A DNA stretch of 64,000 nucleotides from Paraburkholderia sp. FT54. GTDB lineage: Bacteria; Pseudomonadota; Gammaproteobacteria; Burkholderiales; Burkholderiaceae. Under the pieces are notes generated by a model that worked only from the letters and a program-made list of their open reading frames with translations, had not been told where the DNA came from and ran no database searches. Positions 58,470 to 64,000 of the stretch are shown in pieces; position 1 is the first letter of the stretch; each line of letters starts with the position of its first letter. Where the stretch lies: assembly GCF_031585635.1 (NCBI RefSeq), contig NZ_CP134195.1, positions 558,001 to 622,000 of the forward strand. The letters are read 5' to 3'. The translations under genes and the position numbers were made by a program.

Positions 58470-58501
58470 AAAAAAAACCGCTCGCAAGGAGCGGTTTTTT
58501 T
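58470..58501. terminator. Bidirectional terminator between gntK and purB
   Basis: AACCGCTC-GCAA-GGAGCGGTT is flanked by A8 on one side and T7 on the other, so it serves both converging genes. Confidence 0.9.
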
Positions 58502-58539
58502 GCGCCTCAAGTTACGAGGCGATGCAAGACTCAAGCCGT

Positions 58540-60066
<1,527 letters not shown>

Positions 60067-60819
60067 CTAGTCCGGGTAGCCTTCGTAGCCAGGAAACAGC
60101 GTGTGCAGCGTGAAGGGCGGCAGTGAATAGCGCGAGAAGCAGCGCGAGGTGGACGCGGGATGGACCAGATGCAGGCAACTGGCCTGCGGATCGTCCACCG
60201 CGATCACGTTGCGGCCTGCCTCGACCACGCGGCGGATGAAGCTCTCGTCGTCGCACAGGTTGATATCGTCGAAGGCCGAGATCGCGGCAAGCGCCTTGTC
60301 GTACACGTACGAGAAGCCGTAGAACAGAATGAAATCCGCGCCGATCTGCATTTTCTCGTGGAATTCGATGTGGCTGACGGAGCGGCCGCTCAGTTCGTAG
60401 TGCAGGCCAACCTTGGCGTTCAGGTCCATATAGCCGAAGAATTGCGTGTGCGGCGCATACATGAAAAAGCCCGACAGCTTGATGAGATCCGCACGGTTTT
60501 CCTGCATCGTCCTGACCATGTGCGCGAGGTAGTGCGGCGCGTAGTGGTCGTCATCGTCGAAATGGGCGATCACCGAGCCGCGCGCTCTGGCGATCAGAGC
60601 ATTGCGCTTTGCGCCGATCGACATGCGCGTGGCGCAATGAAAGTAGCGGATGCGTGTGTCCTGCGAAGCCAGCGCTTGCATGGACGCGCTCGGCTCGGGG
60701 CTGTCGTCGAGGATCAGCCATTCCCAGTCGACCTGCTGGCGAAGCACGCAGCGGGCGATGGCCGGCAGCAGACGCTCGCGATTGGCCGTCGGCGTGATGA
60801 TGGAGACGAGTGAGGACAT
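60067..60819 (-). CDS. Family 2 glycosyltransferase
   Basis: The 250-residue protein has a GT-A fold: VSIITPTANRERLLPAIARCV, WLILDDSPEPS, SIGAKRNALIARARGSVIAHFDDDDHYAPHYLAHM. The DDDD motif supplies the DxD that binds metal and nucleotide-sugar. After that the sequence departs from common GT2 proteins and includes FFMYAPHTQFFGYMDL and the final HTLFPGYEGYPD. No membrane helix is visible. The acceptor is unknown. It stands alone, divergent from a LysR gene. ATG 60819 gives the expected start of the fold. Confidence 0.82.
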   Translation of the reverse strand: MSSLVSIITPTANRERLLPAIARCVLRQQVDWEWLILDDSPEPSASMQALASQDTRIRYFHCATRMSIGAKRNALIARARGSVIAHFDDDDHYAPHYLAHMVRTMQENRADLIKLSGFFMYAPHTQFFGYMDLNAKVGLHYELSGRSVSHIEFHEKMQIGADFILFYGFSYVYDKALAAISAFDDINLCDDESFIRRVVEAGRNVIAVDDPQASCLHLVHPASTSRCFSRYSLPPFTLHTLFPGYEGYPD

Positions 60820-61054
60820 GGAGGGTCTCGCGCACGGGAAGGTGCGTTGTTGAAAGAGGTTGTGGAGGACGCGGCGCGGTGGCCGGGCGTCGTGTGCGCA
60901 GCAAGATAGCGGCTCGCCAATGGGCGGCGCCATCGGCGCAATCCGATTTCGCATTCGCGGGCTATCACGCGTGTTCGTGCACGCTCGCGTCGGCCCGTTG
61001 CACGACACCCACTAGAATGCTGACTTCCTCTCTCCCGTCCGCAGCAGGCTTCGC

Positions 61055-61999
61055 ATGGAACTGAAATGGCTCGAAGACTTCGTTTCGCTCGCGGAAACGC
61101 GCAGTTTCAGCCGCTCGGCTGAATTGCGCCATGTCACGCAGCCGGCGTTCTCCCGGCGGATTCAGGCGCTCGAAGCCTGGCTCGGCACTGAACTGATCGA
61201 CCGCTCGGTCTATCCGACGCGACTCACGGCGGCCGGCCAGGTGTTCAACGAGCAGGCGCTTGCGATGCTGTCGCAGTTCCACGAGGCCCGTGCGTTGCTG
61301 CGCGGCCATACGGCGACGCCGCAGGCGACCATCGAGTTCGCGGTGCCGCATACGCTCTCGCTGACTTACTTCCCGCGCTGGCTGCAGCGTATCGAAGCCC
61401 ATCTGGGTCCGATCCACACGCGCCTGCGAGCCCTGAACGTGCACGACGCGGCGTTGTCGCTGGTGGAAGGCGGCTGCGACCTGATGATGGGCTATCACCA
61501 TCCCAGCCATCCGGTCGCGCTCGATCCCGGCCGCTACGACATGCTGACGCTCGGCAACGAGCCGATCAGTCCGTTCTCGGCGCCGGGCCGCGCCGGCCGG
61601 CCGCGCCACACTTTGCCGGGTACCGGCGAGGCGCCCGCGCCGTACCTGTCCTACACACCGAACGCCTATCTGGGACGCATGACCGAAGTGATTCTGGCCA
61701 ACGCGCCGGAGCGCCTGTACCTCGACCGGCTCTATGAAACCGATATGGCCGAAGGACTCAAGGCGATGGCGCTGGCCGGCCACGGCATCGCTTTCCTGCC
61801 ACATAGCGCGGTGGAAGACGCCGTCGCCGACGGCAAGCTGATACGCCTCGACCGCGCCACGCGCGGCACGCCGGAAGGTCAGCTCACGCTGACCATGGAG
61901 ATCCGTCTCTATCGCGACAAGCTTGCGGCGAAGGGCGACGACGCGCGACAGATACTCGTGCGTCAATTGTGGGACGTGGTGTCGGGGGAGTTAGCGTAA
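61055..61999 (+). CDS. LysR-family transcriptional regulator
   Basis: The 314-residue protein opens with the LysR DNA-binding domain (MELKWLEDFVSLAETRSFSRSAELRHVTQPAFSRRIQALEAWLGTELIDRS, residues 1-51), followed by the periplasmic-binding-like effector domain. The second half has RLYETDMAEGLKAMALAGHGIAFLPHSAVE, usual for LysR proteins. It precedes gdhA and gltI, so it may control glutamate use, but it also diverges from the glycosyltransferase gene. The target is therefore open. Confidence 0.88.
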   Translation: MELKWLEDFVSLAETRSFSRSAELRHVTQPAFSRRIQALEAWLGTELIDRSVYPTRLTAAGQVFNEQALAMLSQFHEARALLRGHTATPQATIEFAVPHTLSLTYFPRWLQRIEAHLGPIHTRLRALNVHDAALSLVEGGCDLMMGYHHPSHPVALDPGRYDMLTLGNEPISPFSAPGRAGRPRHTLPGTGEAPAPYLSYTPNAYLGRMTEVILANAPERLYLDRLYETDMAEGLKAMALAGHGIAFLPHSAVEDAVADGKLIRLDRATRGTPEGQLTLTMEIRLYRDKLAAKGDDARQILVRQLWDVVSGELA

Positions 62000-62149
62000 G
62001 GCGTGGGCTGAAATCCTGCCTCCCTGCGGCGCGAATTTGCGAGTTCTTGAAGGTTATGCAAAAAGAACATAACGGGATGAGGAAACGGCATTGGCTTTCA
62101 AAACGGCGTTTTTCGACAATGCTGTTACTCGATCAACGCCGGAGCGTTC

Positions 62150-63463
62150 ATGTCATCCCAGCAACAAGCAGCACAATCCGCATTAACGTTGCAGTCGGTT
62201 CCTTCCTACCTGAATAAAGACGATCTTGGCCCGTGGGGCAACTACCTGCGTCAGGTCGATCGCGTCGCGCCGTACCTCGGCTCGCTGTCCCGCTGGCTCG
62301 AAACCCTGAAGCGCCCGAAGCGCATTCTGGTCGTCGACGTGCCTATCGAACTCGATAACGGCACCGTCGCTCACTTCGAAGGCTATCGCGTGCAGCACAA
62401 CGTGTCGCGCGGTCCGGGCAAGGGTGGCGTGCGTTACCACCAGGACGTGACGTTGTCGGAAGTGATGGCCTTGTCGGCGTGGATGTCGGTGAAGAACGCC
62501 GCGGTGAACGTGCCGTACGGCGGCGCGAAGGGCGGTATCCGTGTCGACCCGCGCACCTTGTCGCGTGGTGAGCTGGAGCGCGTGACGCGCCGCTACACCA
62601 GCGAAATCGGCATCATCATCGGACCGAATACCGACATTCCCGCGCCGGACGTGAATACGAACGAGCAGATCATGGCGTGGATGATGGACACGTATTCGAT
62701 GAACCAGGGCCAAACGGCCACTGGCGTCGTGACGGGCAAGCCGATCACGCTGGGCGGTTCGCTCGGCCGCCGCGAGGCGACGGGCCGTGGCGTGTTCGTG
62801 GTCGCCTCCGAAGCCGCGCGCCGTATCGGTGTCGACATCGAAGGCGCGCGCATTGCGGTTCAAGGTTTCGGCAACGTGGGCGGTATCGCGGCGCGCCTGT
62901 TCCAGGAAGCGGGTTCGAAGCTGGTCGCGGTGCAGGATCACACCGGCTCGCTGTACAAGTCGACGGGTATCGACGCTGTGGCGTTGCTGGAACACGTGGC
63001 CAGGACGGGCGGCGTGGGTGGTTTCCCTGAGGCCGACGCGGTCACGAACGAAGAATTCTGGGCTGTCGAATCGGACATCCTGATTCCGGCGGCGCTGGAA
63101 AACCAGATCACCGAAAAGAACGCCGGCAAGATCAAGACGAAGATCGTCGTGGAAGGCGCGAACGGCCCGACCACCACGGCGGCTGACGACATCCTGCACG
63201 ATCGCGGCATCCTCGTGATTCCGGACGTGGTGGCGAATGCTGGCGGCGTGACCGTCTCGTACTTCGAATGGGTGCAGGACTTCTCGAGCTTCTTCTGGAC
63301 GGAAGACGAGATCAACCAGCGCCTCGAGCGCGTGATGCGTGAAGCATTTGCCGCGGTGTGGCAGGTGTCGAGCGAGCAGAAGGTGTCCGTGCGCACCGCG
63401 GCGTTTATCGTCGCGTGTAAGCGGATCCTCGAAGCACGCGAACTGCGCGGCCTGTATCCCTGA
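62150..63463 (+). CDS. gdhA: Glutamate dehydrogenase
   Basis: The 437-residue enzyme interconverts glutamate and 2-oxoglutarate plus ammonia. The substrate domain has [13 protein letters not shown] (Lys91) and [14 protein letters not shown] with the catalytic Lys127. The nucleotide domain has [15 protein letters not shown] and the end [16 protein letters not shown]. Its length and motifs fit the hexameric 420-450 residue class; the cofactor (NAD or NADP) is uncertain. ATG 62150 is 150 bases after the LysR gene. The glutamate-transport gene gltI follows. Confidence 0.95.
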   Translation: MSSQQQAAQSALTLQSVPSYLNKDDLGPWGNYLRQVDRVAPYLGSLSRWLETLKRPKRILVVDVPIELDNGTVAHFEGYRVQHNVSRGPGKGGVRYHQDVTLSEVMALSAWMSVKNAAVNVPYGGAKGGIRVDPRTLSRGELERVTRRYTSEIGIIIGPNTDIPAPDVNTNEQIMAWMMDTYSMNQGQTATGVVTGKPITLGGSLGRREATGRGVFVVASEAARRIGVDIEGARIAVQGFGNVGGIAARLFQEAGSKLVAVQDHTGSLYKSTGIDAVALLEHVARTGGVGGFPEADAVTNEEFWAVESDILIPAALENQITEKNAGKIKTKIVVEGANGPTTTAADDILHDRGILVIPDVVANAGGVTVSYFEWVQDFSSFFWTEDEINQRLERVMREAFAAVWQVSSEQKVSVRTAAFIVACKRILEARELRGLYP

Positions 63464-63563
63464 TCTTTCCGCTTCTTTCCGTTTCAAACGGCGGTTTCGC
63501 TATCGCGCGGATCCGCCGCCAACCCTTGCTTCAACGCGGTCCACAAGACGGCGTGTTCGACCC

Positions 63564-63598
63564 GGCGGGCGGCATCGTATCGATGCGGCCCGCCTTTG
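63564..63598 (+). terminator. Hairpin terminator after gdhA
   Basis: The stem GGCGGGC-GCATCG pairs with CGATGC-GCCCGCC with small bulges, then TTTG. The stem is strong but the U tail is short. Confidence 0.6.
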
Positions 63599-63738
63599 CA
63601 TATGCGGAAAAGGCTGGCCGACCGGCCCGAAGCGCCGTAAGTCTGTAGCGGCGCACACGCAACAACATGGTTTATAGCGATACTTTCAGAATAATTACTT
63701 TGCTAAACTGGCGCCGGTTCTTGCCAAGGAGATCACAA

Positions 63739-64000
63739 ATGAAGGTTAAAAAAGCTGCGCTGCTGCTCGCGACTCTCGGACTGTTTACGGTTGGCGCGCA
63801 TGCGCAAGACGCTGGTACGCTGAAAAAGATCAAGGACACGGGTGTCATTTCGCTGGGTCACCGCGAATCGTCGATCCCGTTTTCGTATTACGACGACAAG
63901 CAGAACGTCATCGGTTACTCGCAGGAATTCGCCCTGAAAGTGGTGGAGGCGGTGAAGCAGAAGCTGAACATGCCGAACCTGAAGGTCAAGCTCACGCCGG
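63739..64000 (+). CDS. gltI: Glutamate/aspartate ABC transporter periplasmic binding protein (partial)
   Basis: Only the first 87 codons lie in the window. A Sec signal peptide (MKVKKAALLLATLGLFTVGAHAQ, cleaved near residue 22) is followed by TLKKIKDTGVISLGHRESSIPFSYYDDKQNVIGYSQEF, the start of a GltI/YbeJ-type family 3 solute-binding protein. AAGGAGA lies just upstream of ATG 63739. It would capture glutamate or aspartate and continues beyond the window. Its position after gdhA fits use of glutamate as a carbon and nitrogen source. Confidence 0.92.
   Translation, partial: MKVKKAALLLATLGLFTVGAHAQDAGTLKKIKDTGVISLGHRESSIPFSYYDDKQNVIGYSQEFALKVVEAVKQKLNMPNLKVKLTP

Overview
The window looks like a housekeeping stretch of the main chromosome of a Paraburkholderia/Burkholderia-type betaproteobacterium. 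GC is high and genes are densely packed. The gene orders fur|bamE-dapB, leuS-lptE-holA-proA, tkt-gapA and mpl-yqiA-RNB-aroE-mtgA, and the protein sequences themselves, fit that group. No tRNA, rRNA or CRISPR array was seen. The assignment is from recognition of families and gene order, not from a search.

Layout. 1-6012: cell-wall and housekeeping operon (mpl, YqiA-like esterase, RNB ribonuclease, aroE, mtgA). 6055-8024: a large imperfect inverted repeat whose left arm has been split by a complete 1240-bp IS3-family element with a 3-bp target duplication. 8345-18997: a sugar-oxidation cluster with an IclR regulator, KDGal kinase, KDPGal aldolase, two SDR dehydrogenases, an arabinose/galactose-type ABC importer, an SMP-30 lactonase and an aldose epimerase. 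It resembles a De Ley-Doudoroff pathway without its dehydratase. 19141-25224: pyrF, a cupin, pncC, pgpA, thiL and maeB. 25274-26744: a possible small RNA and a secreted barnase-like RNase followed by a barstar-like inhibitor. 26808-32375: rsmE, a VOC protein, a spermidine synthase-like protein, transketolase and GAPDH.

32466-36371: a FadR-type GntR regulator divergent from a DctA-type transporter with allantoicase and ureidoglycolate lyase; a 15-bp palindrome lies at the transporter promoter. 36489-46818: fur, bamE, dapB, an ExbB/ExbD pair, leuS, lptE, holA, proA and a HemJ-like membrane protein. 46862-52579: an accessory surface-protein island. It holds a decayed trimeric autotransporter on the minus strand, a small exported SnoaL-like protein, an intact 960-residue trimeric autotransporter with four near-identical internal modules, and an OmpA-type lipoprotein. 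52592-58446: the Entner-Doudoroff/gluconate block (RpiR/HexR-type regulator, edd, eda, gluconate permease, gluconokinase), with two TGTA-N7-TAC(A/T) sites between hexR and edd. 58540-64000: purB, a family-2 glycosyltransferase, a LysR regulator, gdhA and the start of gltI.

No wholly new defence or mobile system was recognised. The features most worth a second look are the decayed and intact autotransporter pair, the IS-split palindrome, the RNase/inhibitor pair, the nested stem-loop between the ABC binding-protein and ATPase genes, and the operator-like palindromes beside the GntR and HexR regulators.
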